DNA of 53,963 nt from an uncultured Eubacterium sp. Its GTDB lineage: Bacteria; Bacillota; Clostridia; Lachnospirales; Lachnospiraceae. The notes below the pieces were generated by a model. It had not been told where the DNA came from. It saw nothing but the letters and a program-made list of their open reading frames with translations, and did not search any database. Of the stretch, positions 1 to 8,088 are shown in pieces. The translations under genes and the position numbers were made by a program. Location: contig CAJUDA010000015.1 in NCBI GenBank assembly GCA_910584875.1, positions 1 to 53,963 of the forward strand, read 5' to 3'. Position 1 is the stretch's first letter. Each line of letters starts with the position of its first letter.

Positions 1-115
1 GGGAGGAGGATGAGCCGAGGAGCCTGCATCTGTATGCTTATTGTTATAATAATCCAGTTACGTTCTCGGATGCTGGCGGAGATGAGCCGGTAAGTGATGT
101 TATGGCTGCGGGGAT
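1..115 (+). repeat. Direct repeat of the Rhs core end, copy 1
   Basis: This stretch matches 2392-2506 with only about ten differences by eye. It encodes the last conserved residues of the Rhs core. Immediately after it the two copies diverge completely into different tips. Such repeats are the expected substrate for recombination that swaps tips. Confidence 0.8.
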
Positions 116-665
116 ACGCATCGCAAAAACATTTACTTCTAAAAAGAACAAAACAGGAAAAAAGAATAATAAAATATATAAGAAAAAGGGGATGGGGAAA
201 ACCTATCGCTGGCCAAAAGATGATACAGGGAAAACCTGGAGCAGAAATTTAAAAGTATGTACAGATGGAAACATTAAATATATTAATGAAGCGAAAAAGG
301 GGCATTGGAATGATAACAAATATTTTTACGGGGATACAACACATCAAAATAGTATAAGCTATGGGAATGAAATATCTTCGGATGCTGTACCGTATGTTGT
401 TGTCACAACAGGAAACGATGTGAAAATGGATTTATCAGCGTATTTGTACTCACTGGCTGTCATTACCTGTGGGAGTAATGTGAAGGGAACAAAAGTAAGA
501 AAGGGCGACTATTTATATTGTGCCGTACTGGAAACGCATGAAGTATCATGGGCAGAAATGGGGGAAGTATCCATATTTGCAGCATGGAAGGTATTAGGGA
601 TTAAGAATAAAGAACACATTGGGAACAGCTTTCCGGATAACAGAGGGGGGGAAATGGAAGATTGA
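3..665 (+). CDS. Rhs/YD-repeat protein C-terminal end with toxin-like tip, 5' cut by window
   Basis: The frame is open from the window edge. It begins with the end of an Rhs core (LYAYCYNNPVTFSDAGGDEP), the typical junction where a conserved Rhs shell gives way to a variable C-terminal tip. The tip, from about position 110, is Lys-rich and has no family I recognise. The frame ends in GGEMED at a TGA (663-665). The natural tip probably continues in another frame to 792, because a run of seven G at 645-651 causes a shift there. Rhs tips are usually toxins delivered to neighbouring cells and are followed by an immunity gene; the lipoprotein gene at 809 is in that place. The core end is nearly identical to 2392-2506. 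Toxin activity is inference. Confidence 0.75.
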   Translation, partial: EEDEPRSLHLYAYCYNNPVTFSDAGGDEPVSDVMAAGIRIAKTFTSKKNKTGKKNNKIYKKKGMGKTYRWPKDDTGKTWSRNLKVCTDGNIKYINEAKKGHWNDNKYFYGDTTHQNSISYGNEISSDAVPYVVVTTGNDVKMDLSAYLYSLAVITCGSNVKGTKVRKGDYLYCAVLETHEVSWAEMGEVSIFAAWKVLGIKNKEHIGNSFPDNRGGEMED

Positions 666-792
666 TATTTTTGAAAAATCCATGCCGAAGGGAAACTGGG
701 CGACGAATGATAAAAAGTTAAGAAAACAGATCTATAAACATGGCAGAAAATGCTACAGGGGAAAAGGAAAATGCCTGAACCCTAAAAAATAA
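652..792 (+). other. Out-of-frame continuation of the Rhs tip after a poly-G shift
   Basis: Dropping one G from the seven-G run at 645-651 joins the upstream frame to 46 further codons that end at TAA 790-792. This tail reads KL-KQI, then CY, then GKCLN near its end, the same order as at the end of the second Rhs tip (2610-2690). That agreement argues the tail is the true C terminus of the tip and that the TGA at 663 is a consequence of the shift. Confidence 0.6.
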
Positions 793-808
793 ATAGAGGA
801 GCAGAGGA

Positions 809-1924
809 ATGATGGGAAAACGGATCAGTTATTTGTTATGTGTGGTACTTTGTGTATTTGGATGTGGATGCAACGGGAAAACAGGATTTACCACGGGACC
901 GGCAACAGACGCTGCTGTAATGGTGGTGACAGGTTCTGTTATTTCCGGGACAGGACTGTCGGTCCTGCCTGCGGTAAAGGCAGAGGGAAGGGCTACGGGA
1001 TTCAGGAATTCGGTATCGCCTTCCGGGGCAACCTGGGCCAGGGATCTGGTGGCAGATGACCGGTACATTTTCTATGCGGACGAGAGCCATATCATCCGGC
1101 TGGACAGGACAGCAAAAGAGAAGAAGGTTATTGCCCGCCACAGAAAAGGCGGAAACATCAGTATGTGTCTGGATGGTAATTTTTTGTATTATGTCGACGA
1201 TGACGATACGGTATATAAAGTAAGCATCAACGGGGGGAAAAAGGAAAAAATCATAACCAGGCGTATCCTGGAACAGGAGGGTTATAAAATACCTTATATC
1301 TGGGGTGTCAGGATTTACAAGGGGGTAATGTATATACATACAAAATACTGCAGGGATATTATCCGGTATTTTCCTGAAAGGAAAAAAATAGAGAAGATAG
1401 GATCTGCTATTTATCAATCTGTTTTTTATAAGGGTTCATTGTATTATACTGACAGAGGGGAAAGATGCATTTACAGGATCAACCTGAAAACCCTGAAGAA
1501 AGAGACCGTACGGAAAGATCCGGATAAAAAAGAAAAAGGACTTATTTACAAGGATCTGCTTTGCGCCGGGGGAAAATTATATTATCTGAGAGGAGATAAA
1601 ATGCAGATATTCTGTTATTCAGAAGAGGGAAAAGATGAACCTGTGGGAGAAGAAATGACATGCTGCAATCTAATAGCAGGAGCAGATGATAAACTTTATT
1701 ACCGCTGCTATCCAGAAAATTGGGACTATAGATATGGACCAGAATATCTCGGCGTTCATGATGGATATTCCAATACAATCCTGCTCCTTATGCCGGATGA
1801 TGTACTAACTCCGGCATTTGTAGTCGGAAATGTTCTATATTATGAGGCAGAATTCACGGATGAGAACGGGGTAAGGGTGGATATGGATTACTATTACTAT
1901 AAGGAATGTTCGTGGGAACAGTAA
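809..1924 (+). CDS. Lipoprotein with beta-propeller-like repeats, possible Rhs immunity protein
   Basis: The 371-residue product has a lipoprotein-type signal peptide with the cleavage cysteine at about residue 19 (CVFGC). The mature part is rich in short repeats of the form YY-D-IY-K or R, for example FLYYVDDDDTVYKVSINGG, the pattern of DUF5050-like beta-propellers. A GAGGAG ribosome binding site lies just upstream, and ATG 812 is an alternative start. It follows the Rhs tip and precedes another tip, and two proteins with similar repeats follow the later tips at 2837 and 5079. That recurring placement suggests a surface-anchored immunity role. This is inference; the fold is also used in unrelated surface proteins. 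Confidence 0.7.
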   Translation: MMGKRISYLLCVVLCVFGCGCNGKTGFTTGPATDAAVMVVTGSVISGTGLSVLPAVKAEGRATGFRNSVSPSGATWARDLVADDRYIFYADESHIIRLDRTAKEKKVIARHRKGGNISMCLDGNFLYYVDDDDTVYKVSINGGKKEKIITRRILEQEGYKIPYIWGVRIYKGVMYIHTKYCRDIIRYFPERKKIEKIGSAIYQSVFYKGSLYYTDRGERCIYRINLKTLKKETVRKDPDKKEKGLIYKDLLCAGGKLYYLRGDKMQIFCYSEEGKDEPVGEEMTCCNLIAGADDKLYYRCYPENWDYRYGPEYLGVHDGYSNTILLLMPDDVLTPAFVVGNVLYYEAEFTDENGVRVDMDYYYYKECSWEQ

Positions 1925-2003
1925 GGAGATGTCCATAAAAGATATGAATAGGAAGGAATGATAAACAGAAGTCAGCTTCACCTATGATGCGGAAGGGCTT
2001 CGG

Positions 2004-2756
2004 ATGAGCAAGACCGTGAACGGGGAAAAGACGGTCTATGTCTGGGACGGGGACCAGATGGTGCTGGAGCTGGAAGCGGACGGGAAAGTGAAGAAGAGGT
2101 ATGTTAGAGGAAATGACCTTGTGTTTGCAGATAAAGGGAATGGAACCGAGCAGCAGTATTATGTGACCGATCCCCATGGGAGCGTGGTGCAGTTGACAGA
2201 TGGGAATGGAAAGGCTACCAAGACCTATGAATATGATTCCTTTGGCAATGAAGTAAAGCCGGATGAAAAGGATGACAACCCCTTTCGATACTGTGGAGAG
2301 TATTATGACAGGGAGACGGGGGAAGTGTACCTGAGAGCGAGGTATTGCCAACCGGAAAAGGGACGGTTTCTGACAAGGGATACGTATGCCGGGGAGGAGG
2401 ATGAGCCGAGGAGCCTGCATCTGTATGTGTACTGCTATAATAATCCGGTTACGTTCTCGGATGCTGGCGGAGATGAGCCGGTGAATGATGTTATGGCTGC
2501 GGGGATACATATTGGGAAAAATGTTTATACTCAAAAAACGAAAATAAAAAAATCTCCAAAAGATCATTTAGTGTTATTTAGTAATAGTAAGGGAAGGGTA
2601 AAAATTGTAGATACAACTAAATTGAATAAACAGATTATTTCTGAAGGTTCATCCTGTTATTGGAGTACAGGAAAATGTTTAAACGATAATAGTAAATCAA
2701 AACTAGAAAATGCACCGCGGGATAATAGAAACTGGAATAGAGGTTGGAATTTTTAA
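2004..2756 (+). CDS. Orphan Rhs C-terminal fragment with a second variable tip
   Basis: The Rhs reading frame is open from 1965, with FTYDAEGLR before the first ATG at 2004, so the piece lacks a natural N terminus and is probably a displaced cassette. It has YD-repeat sequence (YDSFGNE), the core end RYCQPEKGRFLTRDTYAG and then LYVYCYNNPVTFSDAGGDEP, followed by an unrelated tip of about 85 residues from position 2505. The tip has CY-STGKCLN near its end and closes with an Asn/Arg/Trp-rich tail. No good ribosome binding site precedes 2004, so it may be expressed only after recombination into a full rhs gene. The function of the tip is unknown. Confidence 0.7.
   Translation: MSKTVNGEKTVYVWDGDQMVLELEADGKVKKRYVRGNDLVFADKGNGTEQQYYVTDPHGSVVQLTDGNGKATKTYEYDSFGNEVKPDEKDDNPFRYCGEYYDRETGEVYLRARYCQPEKGRFLTRDTYAGEEDEPRSLHLYVYCYNNPVTFSDAGGDEPVNDVMAAGIHIGKNVYTQKTKIKKSPKDHLVLFSNSKGRVKIVDTTKLNKQIISEGSSCYWSTGKCLNDNSKSKLENAPRDNRNWNRGWNF
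2392..2506 (+). repeat. Direct repeat of the Rhs core end, copy 2
   Basis: Second copy of the repeat at 1-115. It marks the boundary between the conserved Rhs core and the variable tip. Confidence 0.8.
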
Positions 2757-2836
2757 AATTAGTTTGTTGTTTTTAGGAGGCTCGCAGCGTTTTGAAAAAC
2801 TGAATATATAATTGTAATAAAAGGAGATGGGATGGT

Positions 2837-3916
2837 ATGAAGATCAGTAAAAATATATGGTTACTTAAATTAATCTGTATTTTATCGTTGTTATTATTTA
2901 CTGGTTGTAGTTATAATCAAAAAATAAATAAAGAAATTATTTTACAGAATACGGATATGCCTACGCAAAAACCAGATACAAAGACTGAAATCACAGCTAA
3001 AGATAAAAATATTGATTGGAATAAGATAAAAATTCCTGTGACAGATTTTTTTTGTGAAGAATGGGGAGGGACATTAGTTGAAAATTCAAGTTACTATTTC
3101 TATATTTCAAATAGTAATATTGTAAAGCTTGATAAAAAAACACATAAAAAAACTAAGATAGTAAAATTTAAGGGAAGAGATAAAAGGATAAAATTATATC
3201 TTGCTGACAAACATCTGTATTTTATTGACCAGATTTCCAATAATATTTATTCCGTTGATTTTTCGGGTAAAAAGAAAAAACAAATATTTTCATATAATAT
3301 ATTGAAAAAATATAAAGGTGTTATGAAAAATTGTGAAATTCTGGGGATGCATATATATAAAAATGAAATATTCATTTTATTGTCAGCATATGAGGTGATT
3401 CATTATAATGTGAAAAACAGAAAACTTAAAAATTTGGCATATGATGTAAGAAACGGTTGTTTTTTTAATAATTCTTTTTATTATATAAAAAGAACTCCCA
3501 GTCCGATTTATAAGACAGATTTGTATATAAATAAAGAAGATGAGGTTAAAAAATCGAAACATTATCAGGACCTGTTAGTATTTAAAAATGAGTTTTACTA
3601 CGTAGTTGATGATAAGATATATAAATACTCAAAAACCAAAAAAGAAAAATTGTTTTTTGAACTATCTTCTGGACAGGAATTTATACAGTTTGTGCCTTCA
3701 AAATATTTATTTGCTTTTGTTTATTGGGAGAATGATAATTTATATTTATCATGGAAAAAAAATATAAGCGGGAATTGGATTACTAAAATACTTCCGGAAG
3801 ATTATAATGAAGCATATGGGATTATTGACAATGCATTTTTTTATGAAGCGGTAGATTTAAAGGATGAAGATGAGAAAATTTTACCTTTTTATGAAACTTT
3901 GGATATATTGAACTAA
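2837..3916 (+). CDS. AT-rich lipoprotein with beta-propeller-like repeats
   Basis: The 359-residue product has a signal peptide ending in LLLFTGC (cysteine near residue 24). It then has repeated Tyr-rich units such as LYFIDQISNNIYSVDFSGKK, like those of the proteins at 809 and 5079. AAGGAG at 2821-2826 serves the ATG at 2837. The gene is markedly richer in A and T than the flanking ribosomal genes and than the Rhs core before it, which fits separate acquisition together with the adjacent tip. By position it could be the immunity partner of the 2004-2756 tip. It shows no enzyme motif. Confidence 0.7.
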   Translation: MKISKNIWLLKLICILSLLLFTGCSYNQKINKEIILQNTDMPTQKPDTKTEITAKDKNIDWNKIKIPVTDFFCEEWGGTLVENSSYYFYISNSNIVKLDKKTHKKTKIVKFKGRDKRIKLYLADKHLYFIDQISNNIYSVDFSGKKKKQIFSYNILKKYKGVMKNCEILGMHIYKNEIFILLSAYEVIHYNVKNRKLKNLAYDVRNGCFFNNSFYYIKRTPSPIYKTDLYINKEDEVKKSKHYQDLLVFKNEFYYVVDDKIYKYSKTKKEKLFFELSSGQEFIQFVPSKYLFAFVYWENDNLYLSWKKNISGNWITKILPEDYNEAYGIIDNAFFYEAVDLKDEDEKILPFYETLDILN

Positions 3917-3921
3917 TAAAA

Positions 3922-4295
3922 AGAAACCATAAGCATAACGACGAACTGCTCCGTACCGATACCTTAAACACCGACACGGTAAAAGATACCGTAGGCATCT
4001 ATAAAAACGACAGAAACGGGAACCAGCTCGCCACGGTCAACCGTTATGAAATCCCGGAAGAAAAGAAAGAGAAACCATATATCGACATCGACGTGACTCT
4101 GGGGAGCAGCCGGCTCAATAAAAACGTGGTCAACCACTACAACGCAGAAAACCAGCTGGAGCTGGGAACGGAATAGTCATGAAAACCTATGAATATGACT
4201 CCTTCGGCAACGAAATAGAGCCGGATGAAAAGGATTACAACCCCTTCCGCTGCTTCGGGGAATATTATGACAGGGAGACATTCCAAATACATTAG
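3922..4295 (+). pseudogene. Rhs core remnants, interrupted
   Basis: One frame (3922-4176) has no start codon and reads as an Rhs-like piece (DRNGNQLATVNRYEIPEEKK) that ends at TAG 4174-4176. A second frame (4179-4295) then gives MKTYEYDSFGNEIEPDEKD and GEYYDRET, matching the intact copy at 2220-2325, and stops soon after. The matching parts are collinear with the Rhs core but lack the end that would join a tip. This is a decayed cassette. The short stretch 4296-4375 after it may encode the end of a lost tip. Confidence 0.7.
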
Positions 4296-4375
4296 AAGAC
4301 ATTATTCGTGGATTTGCCGGAAAAATCATTTAATGGCTGCAGTAAAAAAGCACTAAGAAAAAGGAGAAATGGGAA

Positions 4376-4990
4376 ATGAATAAAAAATTAATCCTGACAA
4401 TAATTGTGACAACTATTATGGCAGTGAGTGCAGTTTTTTATGCAGTTGTATATATATCACCATGGAGCATAATGTATCTTTATGGTCAGTTCTGTGTTCC
4501 AGAACCAGCAGAACCTTCAATAACGGAGGAATCATTTCCCTTTACTCTGGATTATGAATTAAATGGGAAAAAGAAGGTAATTGAAGATACAATGATATGT
4601 AAATATACGGGCAGTGAGTGGTATGGAACAAGCGATGAAAAATCCCGTACCTGGGGAATGAAATTGAAATCAGGGAAAGATGCGGTTGTATTATGGGAGG
4701 GCAAAAACAAACGAGGGGAACAGCAGAGGATTGTATGGGGCGTTGATCCGGCATATTTTATGGGTGATGGAGATGACGTTAAAAAATATGAACTGCCAGA
4801 TAAAGAGTATTTCTTTTATCCGGGAATGACAGCAGAGGAATATTATAATACCTATATTGAATTGGAAACGACGGAATCAGATGGATTAACAGATGAAGAG
4901 TCTTTAGGGAAAAGAAAACTTTTAGAAAAATACGGGATAAAAATTCTTAACTGGGAATGCGCTCCGCCGATTGAAAATTCATTTCAATAA
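4376..4990 (+). CDS. Membrane-anchored hypothetical protein
   Basis: The 204-residue product has one N-terminal hydrophobic segment (about residues 4-30) and then an acidic soluble domain predicted outside the cell. I do not recognise the family. An AAGGAG ribosome binding site lies at about 4361. It sits directly after an Rhs remnant, as the lipoproteins at 809 and 2837 sit after their tips, so it may be an orphan immunity protein. This is position-based inference only. Confidence 0.6.
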   Translation: MNKKLILTIIVTTIMAVSAVFYAVVYISPWSIMYLYGQFCVPEPAEPSITEESFPFTLDYELNGKKKVIEDTMICKYTGSEWYGTSDEKSRTWGMKLKSGKDAVVLWEGKNKRGEQQRIVWGVDPAYFMGDGDDVKKYELPDKEYFFYPGMTAEEYYNTYIELETTESDGLTDEESLGKRKLLEKYGIKILNWECAPPIENSFQ

Positions 4991-5078
4991 AGCTAAGCTT
5001 TAGGAGGTTATTATGAGGAACAGAGTAAGTGTGTAGTTCAAGAGATAAACAAATTTCACAAGAAAAGGGGATCACCAA

Positions 5079-5993
5079 ATGAAAAAGATACATTTTTCGG
5101 AAATAATTATGGTTTTAGTAATAATTATGTTTTTGGCGTTAGTGGCAGGATGGTTTTACATCATGTTAAGTCCTGGATCCTATTCTGATATCTTTGACAA
5201 ATATGTTGAAGACATTACGCCCGGTAAAAATTCCAGCGCGTTTGGGCATTTTGAAGTGCAGGAATATGACAATATAAAATATTTCTTAGACGGCTCGAGT
5301 AATCTGTGTTCCATGAAAGATCAAAAGAAAAAGGTCATATTGGAGGGTGTTGAATGTTTTTTGTTTTTTGAAGATGAACTGGTATACACTTTAATTGATG
5401 ATGAAAAAAATGTATACTCTGAAAATATGCAAAATAAGAGGAAAGGTAAAGTTGCTCATGTCAGTGCCCAGATTTTTCTAACCCTGGATAATTTCCTTTA
5501 TATTTATACGAAGGATAATTATTTACATAAATATGACAGGAACTGGAAAGAAATGGAGGCAGTAAGTATTGAGAAAAAAGGATACGATGGCTGTTTTGAG
5601 AGAGCATATGCAGCAGATGGCAGGTTCGTATTTTACGCAGAGGATGGGGATTCGGATGTATATACATATGATACAACGACATGCAGACTGCAAAAGGTAA
5701 CTGTACCAGGGGAGTCAGAAACAGGATTTTCTGAAGAAACAGACATAATTCAGTGGGAGGGGGAGATCTATTATATGCTTTGTTATTATAATGATGGGGA
5801 CATGCATGATTCAATGACTCGTGTGGAATGTGCCGAAAATGGAATATACAGACTTGATCCTGCAGGTAAAAAGTTTCTGAAAGTATCTGATCTTGTCGGA
5901 GATTTTATTATTGTGAATAATGAACTTAGTGTTGTAGCTGATCGTTTTTTTGGAACAACGAAACGGGTCAAAAAAATAGATTTTTCAAAATAA
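5079..5993 (+). CDS. Membrane-anchored protein with beta-propeller-like repeats
   Basis: The 304-residue product starts with a short basic end and one membrane segment (about residues 9-30), with no lipoprotein cysteine. The outer part has Tyr/Asp repeats such as FLYIYTKDNYLHKYDRN and RFVFYAEDGDSDVYTYD, like the lipoproteins at 809 and 2837. AAAAGGGG at about 5064 precedes the ATG. It is the last gene of the Rhs island. The following bases are AT-rich and lead into the rpsJ promoter. Immunity or cell-surface binding are both possible. Confidence 0.65.
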   Translation: MKKIHFSEIIMVLVIIMFLALVAGWFYIMLSPGSYSDIFDKYVEDITPGKNSSAFGHFEVQEYDNIKYFLDGSSNLCSMKDQKKKVILEGVECFLFFEDELVYTLIDDEKNVYSENMQNKRKGKVAHVSAQIFLTLDNFLYIYTKDNYLHKYDRNWKEMEAVSIEKKGYDGCFERAYAADGRFVFYAEDGDSDVYTYDTTTCRLQKVTVPGESETGFSEETDIIQWEGEIYYMLCYYNDGDMHDSMTRVECAENGIYRLDPAGKKFLKVSDLVGDFIIVNNELSVVADRFFGTTKRVKKIDFSK

Positions 5994-6025
5994 AATTTTT
6001 TAGCAAAGTTTTTAAAAAGTTTTTC

Positions 6026-6054
6026 TTGCAATATTTCCCTTTTTATGGTATAGT
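6026..6054 (+). promoter_or_regulatory. Housekeeping promoter of the S10 operon
   Basis: A TTGCAA -35 box (6026-6031) and a TATAGT -10 box (6049-6054) are separated by exactly 17 bases. The AT-rich stretch upstream, with T runs, could also act as an UP element or terminate the island. The start codon of rpsJ is about 300 bases further on, so the transcript has a long leader. Confidence 0.8.
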
Positions 6055-6059
6055 GAACC

Positions 6060-6355
6060 TTGCTGTGACATGATAGCGGAGATCCGGGAGGTTGCCACCG
6101 TCTGGTGGGTTTTTCCGGGGAGCGAATGTCAAGAGGTCAGAGATCAGCGGCAATATTGTTTCTGACCGGTAAACCTGACGGCAAGTCACTGTACAGTAAC
6201 ATAGTTTCTGCCAGAGAGCAGATAAACGTGTGTGCCACACCTCTGAAGTCCAGAGGTATTTATAATGAACCGGCATGACACACACGGATGAGTGTACAGT
6301 CACCACTTGTCGTACTATTTCAAATTAAAAGTACGAAAAGGAGGCGGCTATTTTT
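6060..6355 (+). ncRNA. Structured 5' leader of the S10 operon, probable r-protein autoregulatory element
   Basis: No gene is seen in this stretch of about 300 bases. Stems found by eye are CCACC/GGTGG (6095-6108), GGTCAG/CTGACC (6135-6140 with 6162-6167), a long-range CGTGTGTG/CACACACG stem (6227-6234 with 6279-6286) enclosing ACCTCTG/CAGAGGT (6239-6257), and a self-complementary ACTGTACAGT (6188-6197) that could instead pair with GTACAGT at 6294-6300. Alternative pairing like this is typical of regulatory leaders. In other bacteria S10 operons are controlled by L4 binding the leader; the ligand here is not known. Confidence 0.6.
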
Positions 6356-6676
6356 ATGGCAAGTCAAAAATCTCAGAAAATGAGAATCATTCTGAAGGCG
6401 TATGATCATCAGCTGATCGATTTCGCAGCTTCAAAACTGATCGAAACAGTAAAGAAAACGGGTGCAAAGGTAAGCGGGCCTGTGCCGATGCCTACGAAGA
6501 AGGAGATCGTTACGATCCTTCGTGCGGTACACAAGTACAAAGATTCCCGTGAGCAGTTTGAGCAGAGAACACACAAGAGGCTGATCGATGTACTGACGCC
6601 ATCGCAGAAGACAGTGGATGCACTTTCGCGTCTGGAACTGCCTGCTGGCGTTGCGATTGATATCAAAATGAAATAA
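6356..6676 (+). CDS. rpsJ: 30S ribosomal protein S10
   Basis: The 106-residue product matches S10 throughout (MRIILKAYDHQLIDFAAS near the start, PLPMPT-like VPMPTKKE in the middle, DVLTPSQKTVDAL near the end). It belongs to the 3' domain of the 30S subunit and also acts as NusE in antitermination. The length is normal. AAAAGGAGG at about 6338 precedes the ATG. It is the first gene of the long ribosomal operon, followed by a gap of 136 bases before rplC. Confidence 0.98.
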   Translation: MASQKSQKMRIILKAYDHQLIDFAASKLIETVKKTGAKVSGPVPMPTKKEIVTILRAVHKYKDSREQFEQRTHKRLIDVLTPSQKTVDALSRLELPAGVAIDIKMK

Positions 6677-6812
6677 TGTTACATTATTATCATTTGATGA
6701 CTGGTTATGATGCAGGTCTACGGTTCAGGACATGGCAGTAACCATCTAGTATGATTGTTTCCCTATATATAAGGATGCAATCCGCTGTAGAATTATTTAG
6801 GAGGATTTAAAA
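6677..6812 (+). promoter_or_regulatory. Long rpsJ-rplC gap with possible RNA structure
   Basis: Most gaps in this operon are under 30 bases, but this one is 136. It contains GGTTA and TAACC segments (around 6703 and 6739) that could pair around a purine-rich loop, and the rplC ribosome binding site AGGAGG at its end. I see no promoter of good quality and no open reading frame. It may be a processing or control site. Confidence 0.3.
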
Positions 6813-7442
6813 ATGAAGAAGGCTATCGTAGCTAAAAAAGTTGGAATGACACAGATTTTCAACGAAGACGGTGTGTTGACACCAGTTACCGTGCTGCAGG
6901 CTGGCCCGGTCTATGTATCTCAGATCAAGACGGTCGAGAATGACGGGTACGAGGCAGTTCAGGTGGCATACGGCGATGTTCGCGAGAAACTGTTGAACAA
7001 ACCGAAAAAAGGACATTTGGCAAAGGCAGGAATAGAAAACAAGAGATTCCTCACAGAATTTAAGTTTGAGAATACTGCTGAGTACGAGCTGGGACAGGAA
7101 ATCAAAGCAGATATCTTTGAAGTTGGTGACAAGATCGATGTGACCGCAAAGACAAAAGGTAAAGGGTTCCAGGGCGCCATTAAACGTCACGGACAGTCCC
7201 GCGGACCGATGGGTCACGGCTCCAAATTCCATAGACATGCTGGTTCCAATGGTAGTGCATCGGATCCAAGCAAAGTATTCAAGGGCAAGAAAATGCCTGG
7301 TCAGATGGGCGCAGTACAGGTAACGATCCAGAATCTCGAGGTCGTGCGTGTGGATGCGGAAAACGATCTGCTGCTGGTAAAAGGCGCAGTGCCAGGACCG
7401 AAAAAATCAACAGTAATCATTAAAGAATCCGTAAAGGCATAA
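6813..7442 (+). CDS. rplC: 50S ribosomal protein L3
   Basis: The 209-residue product starts MKKAIVAKKVGMTQIF, the typical L3 beginning, and has the conserved central loop around GKGFQGAIKRHG and the RGPMGHGSKFHR stretch that reaches toward the peptidyl transferase centre. The length is normal for the family. It is an early assembly protein of the 50S subunit. TTAGGAGG precedes the ATG by nine bases. It is followed after 25 bases by rplD. Confidence 0.98.
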   Translation: MKKAIVAKKVGMTQIFNEDGVLTPVTVLQAGPVYVSQIKTVENDGYEAVQVAYGDVREKLLNKPKKGHLAKAGIENKRFLTEFKFENTAEYELGQEIKADIFEVGDKIDVTAKTKGKGFQGAIKRHGQSRGPMGHGSKFHRHAGSNGSASDPSKVFKGKKMPGQMGAVQVTIQNLEVVRVDAENDLLLVKGAVPGPKKSTVIIKESVKA

Positions 7443-7467
7443 CTTTTCGGAAAGGAGGAAGACACAG

Positions 7468-8088
7468 ATGGCAAGCGTATCTGTTTATAATATGGAAGGC
7501 AAAGAAGTGGAAAAGATCGATCTGAATGATTCCGTCTTTGCTGCTCCGGTAAACGAGCATTTGGTTCATATGGCAGTTGTTCTGCAGCTCGCCAATAAAC
7601 GCCAGGGGACACAGAAAGCTAAGACACGTTCTGAAGTCCGCGGTGGTGGTAGAAAACCATGGAGACAGAAAGGGACGGGTCATGCAAGACAGGGTTCCAT
7701 CCGAGCTCCGCAGTGGAAGGGCGGCGGCGTCGTATTTGCGCCGGTGCCGAGAGATTATTCATTCAAAATGAATAAGAAAGAGAAGGCAGCAGCGATGAAA
7801 TCGGTATTATCTTCTAAAGTAAGTGAGGATAAGCTGATCGTAGTGGATTCTCTGGACTTTGAGGCTCCGAAGACGAAGAAGATGAAAGAAGTTCTGGCGA
7901 ATCTGAAAGCAGACAAGGCACTGGTAGTAGTTGACGGCGATTCGAAAAACACGATTCTCTCTGTAAGGAATCTTCCGACAGCAAGAGGCGTGTACAGCAA
8001 TTCCATCAGCGTATACGATATTCTGAAATATGATACCGTGGTTGTTACCAAGAGCGCTGTAAAAGCAATCGAGGAGGTGTACGCATAA
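7468..8088 (+). CDS. rplD: 50S ribosomal protein L4
   Basis: The 206-residue product shows the L4 extended loop RGGGRKPWRQKGTGHARQGS, which lines the exit tunnel, and the family end with NLPTARGVYSNSISVYDIL. In several bacteria L4 also represses its own operon by binding the leader, which makes the leader at 6060-6355 a natural candidate site. GGAGGAAGA precedes the ATG. The last base of its stop codon is the first base of the rplW start. Confidence 0.98.
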   Translation: MASVSVYNMEGKEVEKIDLNDSVFAAPVNEHLVHMAVVLQLANKRQGTQKAKTRSEVRGGGRKPWRQKGTGHARQGSIRAPQWKGGGVVFAPVPRDYSFKMNKKEKAAAMKSVLSSKVSEDKLIVVDSLDFEAPKTKKMKEVLANLKADKALVVVDGDSKNTILSVRNLPTARGVYSNSISVYDILKYDTVVVTKSAVKAIEEVYA

